Below, piece by piece: positions 25,075 to 41,046 of a stretch of DNA of 64,000 nucleotides. Source of the DNA: Vermamoeba vermiformis (Eukaryota; Tubulinea; Echinamoebida); NCBI GenBank assembly GCA_045837725.1, contig JBEWZL010000198.1, positions 62,001 to 126,000 on the forward strand. The letters are read 5' to 3'. The stretch's first letter is position 1; every line of letters starts with the position of its first letter. The translations under genes were made by a program, and so were the position numbers. The notes under the pieces are model-generated. The model worked only from the letters and a program-made list of their open reading frames with translations. It had not been told where the DNA came from and searched no databases.

Positions 25075-25508
25075 AAAGTGCACTAATCTACCGTTTGTTG
25101 TAGTCCGTTGTCAACAAAATAAGATAAGTATTGGGAAGGCAAACAAGCGAGATACACCCCCTAATTCTTTCCAATAAATTATAATAATTTGAGGCAGGAT
25201 TTAGTAAGTCAATTTGCGCGTATACCATGGTTGAGTTAACATTCGGAAATAGACTACGAGTTAGCTGAGATGCGTTACATCTCCTGTCAAAAAAGTCCAT
25301 TAACTTGTCCAAGCAGACTCAAGACTGAGATCTCTTTTATTACATACTACCTACTGATAATTAACACAACTGAAAGCGACAGGAAACTTTCCGCGGCAAT
25401 TTCGATCTAAATACTTTCAGAGAAGATCAGATGCACCACAACACATTGTAAATTAATGTAATTGAACTTATTTATTATTTATTAGCCACAGTCGTAGTTT
25501 TATAATCG
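25075..25508. other. Intergenic, no clear gene
   Basis: Separates the F-box-like remnant (minus) from myotubularin (plus). A 74-codon minus-strand frame at 25088-25312 has no family resemblance and could be leader or decayed exon of the F-box gene. Confidence 0.5.
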
Positions 25509-28500
25509 ATGGAATCAGAAGAATCGAAGATCTGGTTCAAACATCGACATGCCTCAATGATATTGCAAAGAGATCTATTGGATCGAGAGTTGATTACATA
25601 TTATGAAGGAGAAAATTTAATACAGCATAATAGAAATCAGGTATACATAGCAAATTAAATCAAAATTACGTAATCAAATAAAATAAATTTATTAACGATT
25701 TAAATTGCAAAATTATCGCATCGGTCATAGAAATAATTATGGTGGCTATTTATGATAATTATAGCTTGGCGGAATTTTCCTATTCATTTGCTTGATCTGA
25801 CATTTTTATCAATATTTAGTTCTCGGCCTATCTTTTGGATCCAAGTGGCAACTCACAATCAATTTTGATTTCAATAACGAACTTTAGAATAATCGTAAAA
25901 TCGTTTGAAAATGCGGACGCAGTCTGGGTAAGATCTAAATTTGAAAAATCAAGATCCAACTCTAACGACCTTGTATTTCAATAGGTCCCTATAATGACCG
26001 TCGACTCTATCAAAAGAGACGGCAACGTCTGCGTATTAAATTGCAAGGACGTCAGGACATTGAAATTTGTTTTCGATTCGAATGATGACTCGAGTTTATG
26101 GTTTTATAATTATTTAAAGCCGCTCTTGGAGGTGCAAAATTTGGAAGATTTATTTGCCTTCCATTATAGGCCATTTAAAATCGAAACGAATGGCTGGGAG
26201 GTTTGGAACCCCGTGGAGGTAAGTCCATCTGTCTGGATGTCGTTACACGCCATTACAAAAAATTATATAATGGCTTAATATCCTTACATTAATAATGTTG
26301 ATTATGTTCATTAATAATACGAGGTAATTGGATAACACTAATTTTTATAATTTTGTTTTAGTATTGGCGAACGCTGATCGCGCCAGTGTCGGATTACTGG
26401 TGCATAACAGATGCTAATATACAATACGGCATATGTCCTACGTACTCGAAATATCTTGTCGTGCCTAGACAATGCAACACGAAGAAAATTCTGCGCGAGA
26501 GTGCGCTCTTCAGAACAAAACGGAGGTCTGTAATTAAATTTACTATAAATGGTAATAGGTGGTTTTAATCGTACTCGGCTATACTTAGGTTTCCGGTATT
26601 AAACTGGCGTCATCCAACAAAAATCAGCATTACCTTGTCGCGCTGTTCGCAGCCCAAGACAGGCATTGCAGGCAAACAAAGCAAGTCAGACGAGGCCCTC
26701 ATTCAAGCGATCAGACTCAGCAACAAATTGTCGAATTATTTGTACATCGTTGATTGCAGACCTAAAGCTAACGCGCTCGGTACGTGACTCGATGCGAGAG
26801 TGACACTTTGAATGACACTTTTGACACGTGCTGACACCTCATGGTACTATCTAGGCAACACGATTGCAAAGGGTGGCTACGAGTCTTCAAATGTCTATTA
26901 CAACTGTCGCGTCGAGTTCATGAACATTGGCAACATTCACACAATGCGAGACTCGTGGCAACGATTGATGTCTATTGCCAAGTCATCCTATGAAGGTGGT
27001 GACGATTATAGGTGGTGCAGTGACCTCGAAAACACTGGCTGGTTGAAGGTAAGAATGACACGTGTCACTCATCTCCACCTTCTGGAAACCGACTCACGCC
27101 CACTTCTTTAAAGCACATCAAATTGATTCTTAAAGCCACGCTAGAAATGGTTAAATATATGGAAATTAATAACAGCTCCGTCGTGGTGCATTGGTACGTA
27201 CTTAAATATTTGACACGCGTCACTTTTGACACTTCGAGTTTGACACGTGTCATTTTGTTAGCTCCGACGGATGGGACCGTACCTCACAACTGTGCAGTCT
27301 AGTGCAACTATTGATCGATCCGTTCTTCAGAACAATTAGAGGCTTTGAAATACTCATTGAAAAGGAGTGGTGTTCGTTTGGTTACAAATTTGGATCTCGA
27401 ACAGGTACGCTTGAAACCTTCTGTTTATCGCACGATATTAATAATTTGTATAGGACATGCTAAGAACCAGCCTAGCGATGAAAGATCACCTGTCTTTGTG
27501 CAATTTTTAGACTGTGTTTGGCAGGTCATTCAACAGTTCCCAACAGCTTTTGAATTCAACGAAGAACTGTTGATTTTCATCGCAGATTCGTTATATAATT
27601 GTCAATATGGAACCTTCTTGGGAGATTGCGAGCTAGCACGAATGGATTATAGAAATGTAAGTGTGACTTCTATGAATCGTTTGGAGCACATCCGATCGGA
27701 TCTGCCGTTACACGAGCCATCTCGATCAATCTAACCACTATCATTCCTTTAATATAGAAGACTCAGTCATTGTGGTCATTTGTAAATACAAGAGATAATA
27801 CTGCGAGATTCTCTAACCCTCTTTACGCTCCACGAAGTGACGTGTTATGGATCTCAACTTCATCTAAAGTAATTCGGTTCTGGGAGGTACTCATACATAT
27901 AATATTACTACGAATATATTTACTTAATTTTCTTAGAATTATTGGCTGCGGTGGGATCAAGATTATCGAGTGGTTACTAAAGCGAATGAATATCATAAGA
28001 ACCACGTACAAGACTTGAAGAAAAGAATTAAAGAGTTAGAAAAGCAGCTAAATAATCAAATGATGAATCAATTCAAGAACTTAACGACCATTGCTGAAGC
28101 AGAAGCGACCACATCCACATCCACAAAACGAAACTCGTTGGGACCGAAGAATCCGTTAGCTGCCTCAGCGACTATCATCAACGACGATGCGTTAGTGCAT
28201 GCTCAAGACGATGACAACAATATTACTGGCGCAGATGATGGGCCAGGCTCGAGTAACAACCGAGCAGATCTGCAAGAAAGTGACGACAGCATCAGCAGCT
28301 CTAGCAACAATAATAGTCCTAAGAGCACCTCGCAGCGGAACAGTTTAGAGGAGTTTGTAAATATGCGCAGCTACAATAACGATGGCCCGAACAACAAGAT
28401 GAATGATAGCGGCGGGATCCAGATGCAAGACATGAGTCCGAAGCCTGAAGAAATAACAGAAGTACCTCCATTAGAAAATAGTAACAATAGTGTCGCCCCC

Positions 28501-28641
28501 AATAGGAACCCTTTGCACTCGTTTGGAAGTGTGGGCAATTCATTTGCGCGGAAAGTCAATTTGAATCAGTTCTTGGTCGGCGATGATTATCAAGCACCGC
28601 CCAATTACACCAACAATGCGCCCAATAACAATAAAAGCTAA
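25509..28641 (+). CDS. Myotubularin-family phosphoinositide 3-phosphatase
   Basis: Removes the 3-phosphate of PI3P and PI(3,5)P2 on endosomal membranes. The N-terminal PH-GRAM region ([34 protein letters not shown]) is followed by the catalytic domain: [80 protein letters not shown]. The active-site loop [13 protein letters not shown] keeps the CSDGWDR signature, so the enzyme should be active, as in MTM1/MTMR2. A coiled coil ([19 protein letters not shown]) follows, then a long Ser/Asn/Gln-rich disordered tail (about 28080-28641). About eleven introns; those at about 27051-27113 and 27195-27261 carry the TGACACGTGTCA palindrome, as does the intron near 26822 in a weaker form. Confidence 0.95.
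27056..27067. repeat. Palindrome TGACACGTGTCA in a myotubularin intron
   Basis: Perfect copy just inside the 5' end of the intron, which begins GTAAGAATGACACG. Confidence 0.9.
27211..27252. repeat. Paired palindromes in one myotubularin intron
   Basis: TGACACGCGTCA at 27211-27222, a half-site TTGACAC in between, and a perfect TGACACGTGTCA at 27241-27252, which ends nine bases before the intron's 3' AG. The pair fills most of a 67-base intron. Confidence 0.9.
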
Positions 28642-29023
28642 TTGCTCACTGGCACTACCGTCATAAGCGTTACTCGCTTGACATTTGTTGAGGCGACAAA
28701 TCTTTGATCGCCACTCAATATGCTTCTGTTAACACTGCGTACGCCTCATACTCCACTACTGTTGTAGACGAATATTCCAAGCCAAAGTGCGCTACAGGTT
28801 GCTTCTCCATCCGCATGTGGTAAGTTCGACCTCAAGTCAGAAATCCAACTCCATTCACTGTACCTCAGGCAGGATTGCTTTGCTTGCCACCTCTTAAGTT
28901 GAATATCGACTTTAATGCACGAGTTTCAAGTACTCAGACTGAAATTTCGTAAGTGCGCGTCAAAGATTTAAATCAGTGACACAACCTGTTGCATGTTTCT
29001 GTTATACCATTAAGAACAACACG
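28642..29023. other. Intergenic with possible exon remnants
   Basis: An open stretch of about 40 codons (about 28700-28830, with VVDEYSKPKCATGCFS) ends at a good donor (GTAAGT near 28828) with an acceptor near 28869, but the following frame stops soon. It could be a 5' or 3' exon of a neighbour or a decayed gene. Confidence 0.4.
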
Positions 29024-29833
29024 ATGGCGAGACCAGCAGCTGTTCGGCGATTAATTAAAGAATATACCTGCATGGCTAAAGGAACCAATCGAGGGCGTAT
29101 TTCTCAAGCCAAATCCGAGTGACCTCCGTACTTGGGAGGGAGTCTTCGAAGGGCCAAAAGGCACTCCTTATGAAGGAGGTGTATATTTGTTGGAAATTAA
29201 ATTTCCTGAGGATTATCCGTTCAAAGTAAGTCAGTTTACCCGAAAGACTTTTACTACATCCAAATAAATTATTAATTAAATTCGTAAGTCTCTAATACAT
29301 TTTTTATAGATGCATTCTATTACGGTCAAAACAAAAATTCATCATATCAATATTAACGACAAAGGAAAAGCGTGGTTGATTTCTCCAGGTATGATCCAGA
29401 TCTGTGTGGGCTCCTGTACACGAGAATAATATTTAATACCAAAGATAACTGGTCTCCTGCACTGACTGCGGCAAAAAGTCTGCAGATATTGATGAATCTG
29501 GTAAACACGCCAGATGAGGAGGTTGCAATGGTAGTTCTCCGCTATAATTGCAATGCGATCGATTTATTAATATGATTTAATATATATTAGAGCCAAGCTA
29601 CGTATGATGAATGGGCTGAGGACCGCGCTGCATTCAATGAAAAGGCGCGAATGATGCGAGACATGTACGCAGTGGGTGACATTAGAGATTGGTACCATTT
29701 GCATCAAGATCCTGATTGGGAGAAGAATTACGCTGCCGTAAGTAATATTTATAAGGCTTTTTTAAGCGAAATCGACTTGAACTTTAGCAACAGAATTCTC
29801 GAACTTTTCTTCGCGGTTATTTATCGCCTTTAA
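29024..29833 (+). CDS. E2-like ubiquitin-conjugating-fold protein lacking the catalytic Cys
   Basis: UBC fold: AVRRLIKEY helix, WEGVFEGPKGTPYEGGVYLL, FPEDYPFK, then KIHHININDKGKAWL and WSPALTAAKSLQIL, and a long charged C-terminal helix (YDEWAEDRAAFNEKARMMRDMYAVGDIR). Aligned without gaps to UBE2D, the catalytic Cys falls on the Trp of GKAWL, so it should not form a thioester. There is also a one-base frame step between KEY and WLKEP near 29070, with no possible intron. This is a sequencing error, or the gene is a pseudogene. Introns at about 29226-29310, 29388-29445 and 29531-29591. The last exon end is uncertain: the frame may read through to 29833 or splice near 29750. First of three tandem UBC-fold genes. 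Confidence 0.6.
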
Positions 29834-29872
29834 AATATCATATTCAGTCGTATTTTCTATCGTATATACCTA

Positions 29873-30581
29873 ATGAGCTTTACTCCTTTCTCATTCTCAT
29901 CGCCATTTGGTTTTCAGCCTCGGCCTCAGCCTCAGCCTCAACCAGCAACCACATCCACGCAAATCCAGCCAACGCCGTCGTTTTCTTTTGGCATAACACC
30001 TTCTGCTACTACTACCAATCCAAGTACTACTTCTCTATTTAGTGCTCCTGCGCCAGAAACAGCTCAAAAACAATTATTTGCAGCAAAACAACAACTACGA
30101 CATGAATACGAAGAATTAGTGGCGCATCCGATTCCATCTATCGTTGCTGCACCCGATCCTGAGAATCCAATGCATTGGACAGGTATGATCTCTATTATAA
30201 GCAATTAATTAGTCGATTTTACTGACCTGGATCAGGCGTCATCGATGAACTTTCTGGAACTCCTTATGGAAATGACTTATTCAAGTTTGAAATCGTGTTT
30301 TCGTCTGGAGGTACAGCAGTAAGTAATATTTTAATTATATTTTTCTCGAATACACTCATTTACGTCCTTTCAAAGCCGACGATCAAAGTTACCACGCCGA
30401 TCAAGCACCCGTTTATCACTACAGATGCCCCTATAGACATCTATCAAGTACTTAATGGTAAGATATACAGAAAATAGCATTACAAAGACTAATCGGCATT
30501 ATTTAAGGATATTACAATCCAACCACGACAGTTTCAGATCTGTTACGCGGCTTGGTCGCCTTAATGAAGAGGCTAAAGTGA
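29873..30581 (+). CDS. E2-variant protein with an FG/PQ-rich N-terminal extension
   Basis: About 185 residues. The first 65 are low complexity and resemble FG-nucleoporin sequence (FSFSSPFGFQPRPQPQ, SFSFGITPS, SLFSAPAP). They are followed by a UBC-like fold: LRHEYEELVAHPIPS, HWTGVIDELSGTPYGNDLFKFEIVF, KVTTPIKHPFITTDAPIDIYQVL and VSDLLRGLVALM. At the position of the E2 catalytic Cys (after HPxI) there is an Asp, and the C-terminal helices of a full E2 are missing, so it is an inactive variant (UEV-like). Introns at about 30182-30236, 30320-30376 and 30460-30508 join in frame. It begins 39 bases after the preceding E2-like frame. Function unknown; scaffolding of ubiquitin or NEDD8 enzymes is the family precedent. 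Confidence 0.65.
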
Positions 30582-31045
30582 TCCTATATTAATGTAAATA
30601 GTGTAAATGCAATTTTATACTTCTTTCTGCATGTTTCGTTGATGTACAAGGTAGATTTGGCTGGTCTTTAAACTCGATCTCCTCACATACGGTAATCACA
30701 GGCCTTAATACCGAGTGCAACTGCATCGCTAAGTTTATTAATGATGAAAATATAATACTTTCATCAATCGATAGCTAAGTAATTGATTTCTTATTTACTT
30801 CTCAATCCTAACTCGATCGCGCACCGTTCAGTGAACAAAAAGTGCTGACTGTAGCGCCCTGATTGATGACGATGCAACACGACAGTCACGTGATCGAAAT
30901 TTGAGCTGCCGACCAAACTTTTGTCACAACATTTTTTTGATAAATTTAAAAACAAGATTTTTGTTTGAATGTTTTTCAATCCGTTTGTGAAAACACTACT
31001 ACACAGCTCATATAGAGCATTCATATACATCATACACACCCTACT
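30582..31045. other. Intergenic between E2-fold genes
   Basis: No gene seen. A minus-strand open frame here overlaps the next gene and has no ATG start. The last 100 bases are likely promoter and leader of the active E2. Confidence 0.6.
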
Positions 31046-31756
<711 letters not shown>

Positions 31757-32008
31757 TATCACCTATTCTGTTAATTATACTGCTCTTGTATTATTATTAT
31801 CCTCTATTAAGCAATAAATCTCGCCTGAGATTGATGCGGCGAATATTTTTCGGTTAAAAACCGACCAGCGACAAATTTTCATTAATTTGACGCTGTATAT
31901 TATTCTCCCTATTATTAACTATTTTGAATATAACAAATTTATTATTTTAAAATGGCCCTCAAAAAAATGAGGGTTGAAATTTTCAAAATTTTTTGTATGG
32001 CAATAATT

Positions 32009-35699
<3,691 letters not shown>

Positions 35700-36118
35700 A
35701 CTTGTTAAATGTGTTATATTAGGGCCTGATGGATAAGAATAACTATTTTTTGGCCGTTGGAAATCTTACTAGTAAAAAATTTCCGCTTAGTTTTCATGGC
35801 CTGAACGAACCATTACCAGATATGTGCCTAATTGTACCTCAATTTAAGGCTCCTACATCAATAATTCGATTTGTAGTCAATCTACGGACAGATCGTCAAA
35901 TGCCAAAGTTCGATCAAGGGACTTGGGCCCAGTAATAAGAACAGAATGTATTTGACTTAAGTATAGGACCGTGTTTTTCTCCTATTGTCGTTCGTTGGGT
36001 TGCTTTCACATCACGTTCGACAAAGTTCTTGTGAAGTCACGAGTTCTCGCGCCACAAAACTATTTTCAATATCAATTTGTTAACAGTAGAACAGACTGCA
36101 TTAACAATATTAAGCACC
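35700..36118. promoter_or_regulatory. Shared intergenic region of divergent mitochondrial-protein genes
   Basis: PCCA (minus) and the RCC1-like gene (plus) start 420 bases apart; both products carry mitochondrial-type presequences. A 68-codon ATG frame at 35729-35935 resembles nothing known. Co-regulation is inferred only from arrangement. Confidence 0.45.
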
Positions 36119-38095
36119 ATGGCTTCTAGAATTAGTGCTTTCGCAGCACGTCAATTGGCCAGATCCACTCGGGTAAGTGCATCCAAGCCTGACAGCTCCC
36201 TACATTGGCGAGCTTGTACTCATCAATTATTGTATAATAATTATTAGTATTTTTTTAGGTGGTCTCGGCCTCGAAAAACTTTTCACAATCTTTCAAGCGA
36301 CAAATGTCGCAGATCTCTTCAAAAAAGCCCTCTAGCAAAATTGCATTTGCTGGCATATCCGCAATAAGCACGATAGGTAATATATCGAGATTATATTTGA
36401 TATTTATTAATTTTGTCACCATTCTAAATTCAATTTCAATTTGTTTAGGTTTCAGTGCTTGGTTATTCGGATCCAGAGCACCGAAAGAGGAACAAGTCAA
36501 TGAAAAGCAGGCCCCTACACATAATGGAAACAATTCTACGTAAGAATTCATTCGATTTTGCTGTGGATCTCGCGTAGCTAATTGCCTTTCAAGCCCTAAA
36601 TTCACGACTCCGCTTCAGAAAGATACGCTGTATGGTTGGGGCGCCAATAACCTGCTATTGGAGTCGTCTGATAGTAATATGCATTTTACTCCGATTCAAG
36701 TAAGTTTACAGAATTTTTTCCAAAAGTGGATACTAAAGTACAATTTTATTGTGTAGCTACAAAATATTGAAAACAAATTAAAACAAAAATTCGAGTCCAT
36801 TGCATTAGGAAAGAGCATTGCCGCTGGTATAGGTACGATCAAGAAAAAATTGTAGTCTATTTCCTGATTAGTACGAGTCGATCTGACTGCAATTTAAATA
36901 GGCAAAGACAAGAAGCTCTATATCTGGGGCGACAAAACTGAACCTCAAGTCGTTTCGAAAAATCAGTTCAATCAAGTAAGTTCAAGTCCAGATCGAGAAA
37001 CAAGCGTACTGACTTGTTTTGCTTCTCAGGTCGCTATAGGCAGCAATGACTTGGTCGTAGTCGTCGACAGTCACGGTGCAGCTCACATTCTCGATGTTCC
37101 GAGCAAACAATTCGTGCAGATTGGCGGTGAAGTGTCGAAGAAAAAGATTGATCAAGGTAAGATCTGACGCACAAGATGAATACTGCTAGAGGCCTTTACT
37201 AACTATTTTTATCTTCTAGTTGCTGTCGGTGCCAATCACGTGGCATTATTGACTACGGACGGGCTCGTGTACACTTACGGCAATAATTTGTTGGGTCAAC
37301 TTGGCACGGGTGACACCAATACTGTAACGGATTCGGTTCAAGTAACCAAATTCAGACGTACGTTGGTCACTTTTGAAGTACACTAACAATGGCTAAATTA
37401 ATTGTTCTTGCAGCCACTGACCCCGTAGTGAGTTTGGCTTGTGGATCCAATCACACGGTTGCAGTGACGCGCAAAGGCAAGGTCTATGCGTTCGGTGACA
37501 ACAAGTCAATGCAGTGCGGTCACGACATCCAAACTGAATCGGTCAAATTGGACAACAGCGATATGAGCAGCGGCTCACCAGAGAGAATTCATCTCTTCGA
37601 GAAAAAACGAGTAAGTGACAACCTCATTTCCTTATTCGGCAATTCAATAACTGACTTCTTTCATCAGATTAAGATGACTAAAGCCATGTGCGGCGACAAT
37701 TTTACCTATTTGGTAGGCAGAACGGGCTCGTTGTGGGCATTTGGCAACAGCCAGTACGGTCAGATCTGCGACGGTCAGCCGAAGCACGTGACAACTCCAC
37801 GTGAGATCAAAAGGGCTCCTTTTGCTGAAGGTGGCGCTGCTAACATCAAGTCATTCTCTTGCGGCTCAAAACATTGTGCTGCTGTAAGTACCACGTTGAC
37901 TTTTTTGACCCGAGCTCGAAACTTACAAGCATTTAGTTGATGAACAACGGTGATTTGTGGAGTTGGGGCTGGAACAATGCTGGTCAGTGCGGCACTGGTG
38001 ACAGAGCAATGACTATGACACCGAAATTGGTGCTGAATGACGCGAATATTAAGCAAGTCAGTTGTGGTGGCGACACGACAGTTGTTTTGACTTAA
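36119..38095 (+). CDS. Mitochondrial membrane-anchored RCC1-repeat protein
   Basis: N-terminal presequence rich in Ser/Arg/Ala (MASRISAFAARQLARSTR), then one hydrophobic segment (IAFAGISAISTIGFSAWLFG), then about seven RCC1 blades: LYGWGANN, LYIWGDKT, VYTYGNNLLGQLGTGD, VYAFGDNKSMQCG, LWAFGNSQYGQICDG, LWSWGWNNAGQCGTGD and a closing VSCGGDTTVVLT. The presequence-membrane-propeller layout resembles mitochondrial RCC1-like proteins (yeast Fmp25, animal RCC1L), which act in respiratory-complex assembly, mitoribosome biogenesis or fusion, rather than the nuclear Ran exchange factor. Eight or nine introns, all joining in frame. Which mitochondrial role applies cannot be told from sequence. Confidence 0.82.
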
Positions 38096-38485
38096 GTCCA
38101 GGTTAATTATTTTTGTACGGCACTCAGTCGTACATAATCCGCACCATTAGTAACTTCATTGTCATTTTTCTTTAATTAAAGTCTCAAAGTACCGTTTAAA
38201 ATTTCTATTTTTGGTACAACTTGCGCAACTCTTCTTAGGAACTTTCGACTTTTACTTAAGTTATCGATAACGTTTCGATTTGCAGATAGAATTGCCAAGT
38301 TCTTTGCCCGCTTTATTGACGCTCTGTAATAGTATTAGTGCAATAGGTAATGCAAAATCCGCCGGCGCACGCTGCGACAAAAGAATACGAAGGACCAGAA
38401 ATATCTAGGAATCCCAACTTCGTAGGAACCGCAAAAGATACTTTCTTTAATTTTGTGCCACATTTGCCGTTAACACCAATTCACG
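38096..38485. other. Intergenic / 5' leader
   Basis: AT-rich 3' flank of the RCC1-like gene, then the leader of the next gene. An ATG frame at 38350-38544 overlaps the next start in another frame and may act as an upstream ORF; it has no family resemblance. Confidence 0.5.
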
Positions 38486-40906
38486 ATGAACATAAACTGC
38501 ACATTAATTTGCGCGTTGTTACTGTGCTCTGTACGAGCCTTTGAAATACAAGATCGATTCACCCTGCCGCCAAATGAAGAAATTAACCAATTAATCGTGA
38601 ATAATGACCACGCATATGCTTTGATTCGTTCATCCAATCCAGGTAGATTTTATGCTCTATTTCACCGCAGTATCGGAAATTGATATTTAATTTTTTATTA
38701 ATTTATTCCAGCAACGCTTTATAATATCGACCTGGGCTCAATGAAGATCATCAATAAGCTACAAATGCCCAATTTTATGGCATCCAAGTCACCCAATCCA
38801 CGACAAAGCTGAAAACAATCTCTACATTATTGCCCGCAACGCATCCTCAAGCACAATCACCAAAAATCTGCTGACAATTGATCTTAATACATTCCAAGTA
38901 AAATCAATATCGATCGCATCTTTTGGGGTGAGTGCTGTTGTAATTTAATCCAGTAGAAAATTTCTTACCGTTTGAGTCAACAGTGCGATCAGTTGTTCAA
39001 AGCAGGCCCTAAATTCTATTGCATCAATCAAGATCAACAAACCTGTACCATCATTCGCATTGACGCCAAGACCTTTACGCCCGAAGGTAATCGGATCCTA
39101 CCACGAAATACAATACTTACGCTCTCTTATAGCTGAGAAACAGCAATATTGCCAGCCTGACCCAAGAGGGTAAGTCTTGTATATCTTAGAGCGGTACAGT
39201 CGTCTCTAACTTCTTTTCGAATAGAACGCCCCCGTCGTTAGTCACGCCTGACAATCAATACGCATACCTTGCATATGATATTGCACCATATATTGTTAGT
39301 CTAGCCAACATGGCCATGCAACCTCTACCATATGCCCCCTTCCAGCCTTATCTCAATCAGAAAAAGTCACCCGCGAACATGCAGATTTGCGCTACTCCGG
39401 ATATGACGACTTTGTTTATGAAAGGCTATGAAGCAGCAAGTTTTGTCCGCGTCAATGTTACATCAAAATCAGGCAATGGAAGGTACTATGTTGAGCAAGG
39501 GCGTAGTCTCACTTCTTGCCTTGTGTCACCGGACTCGAAGTACGTCTTTAGCGGTTATTCTGACGGATCCATTCGTCGAGCCGATGCACTCGCACCTTCA
39601 TTTGGAAATGGCTATACTGGTGTCCTATATCAGCTCGATAGCTCAGTTTTAGGTAATTGAATTTTAGTCGCTGCGGATTTCAGGTCTAACTTTATTTCCT
39701 TTTAAGGAATGAAAATACTGGACGATCAACGAACAGTACTCGTCTGGACTATGCATCAAATGCTCAAATTTGATTACAACAATAATATGCAGCCAGACTC
39801 TCCACAAAGACTCGCTCTTCAGCAGAATTTTAGAAACGTTGTTGGAATGACCGTGGATCGCGAAGAAAGATTTGCTTACCTTTACGCGTATGCTCCAATT
39901 ACGACGCCCAACTCGTTGAACTATGTCATCAAGTACGACTTGCAGCAGCGAACGATCGTACAAGTGGCCAATACAACGGGCCTAATTTACACCACTTCAA
40001 CTGCTCAGATCTTCTTAAACGCGAATCAAAATCGACTGCTGATTATCACCGAATATGCTCATATATTAAATCCTGACGATCTCTCCGTGATGTATACCAA
40101 TAGGAACATCTATGTTGGCGATTCTGACGTTTTCCAAGATCCGATAACGAGCGACATCGTAATCGCAGTAAGTAACATACTTCCATATTTGGTAATTTTC
40201 TTCTAAACTATATTGCAGCGGCCAACAGGAACTCTGACGTACAATATTGACACGAACACTACCATGGAGTGCAATGTCTCTCCTCCCCAGTGGCCCCAAT
40301 GGAAGCATTTGATTCGTGGTCCAGACAACCAAGTATTTTTCAGCACTGAGGAAAACTATCCTAAAATGGCCCTGGTAGATCGCACGACTTGTGCCACGAA
40401 AAACTTGAACTTTACATTCGCTCCAGTTAATATATAGAGGCCTAGGTAAAGAATTGCAGCAAGTTTTGTCGGTATTGTTGACACGTGTCATTTAGGGTCG
40501 TACTACAACGGTCAGTATTATCTGCTGGCATATGATTGGGCAAGCAAAGCCAATCTTCTCGCCTACAACCTGGCATCTGGAAATTTCAACCAAGTGGCCA
40601 ATTTTCCCTTTTTTGGTATCATGAGCTCGCAGCTGTCATTCGAAGCAGGTGACAGTTACGTGTTGTTGCCAGCCTTGTTGATAGATGGCTATATTTGGAA
40701 GTTGAACTTGCAAACCAACGGGATGGAGCAATTGCGGCTGCTTTGCTCCTCCGACGGCAAGCTATTATAGTTACAAGTACGTTAATGCTATTTGATAATG
40801 ATTCATGCGAATTTACCCGAAATTAATACTTGTTATGGTTAGAACGAACACTGCTTATATTTTATCCAACACTGAGCCTCCCTCGATTGTGAAGATTAGC
40901 GTTTAA
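38486..40906 (+). CDS. Secreted beta-propeller-like protein with frame disruptions
   Basis: ATG at 38486 opens a signal peptide (MNINCTLICALLLCSVRAFE), followed by repeats of the propeller kind: AYALIRSSNPATLYNIDL, NLYIIARNASSSTITKNLLTIDL, LVTPDNQYAYLAYD, VSPDSKYVFSGYSDGSIRR, RFAYLYAYAP and YYLLAYDWASKANLLAYNL. Similar secreted proteins exist in social amoebae, but no catalytic motif is visible. Splice sites are good, yet the frame steps at three places that introns do not explain: near 38795 (between NFMAS and IHDKAEN), near 40435 (before GSYYNG) and near 40730. The best-fitting end is SNTEPPSIVKISV with stop at 40904-40906. It is either a young pseudogene or affected by sequence errors. One intron near its 3' part contains TGACACGTGTCA. 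Confidence 0.55.
40479..40490. repeat. Palindrome TGACACGTGTCA near a 3' splice site
   Basis: Perfect copy ending only four bases before the intron's AG (intron about 40447-40494). Confidence 0.9.
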
Positions 40907-41046
40907 TACCATACTACTAATAATAAATATGCACCCTCGTGATTAATGATATCACTTACTACGTTCAATTTCGCTCCTTTAGTGGTATTTTTCCTTCACA
41001 ACATTGTACGTCATTATTTTCGTGCATTAAGTCAAACGTAACACAA

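Noticed and set aside
26277-26290. ATATCCTTAC word resembling a U12 donor in the myotubularin gene
   Set aside because: It lies inside a normal GT-AG intron (GTAAGT donor near 26220, TTTTAG acceptor) whose removal gives the correct PVE-YWRT join; no exon ends at this word.
35729-35935. 68-codon ATG frame between PCCA and the RCC1-like gene
   Set aside because: Sits in a divergent promoter region, with no recognisable domain and no coding-type conservation to judge.
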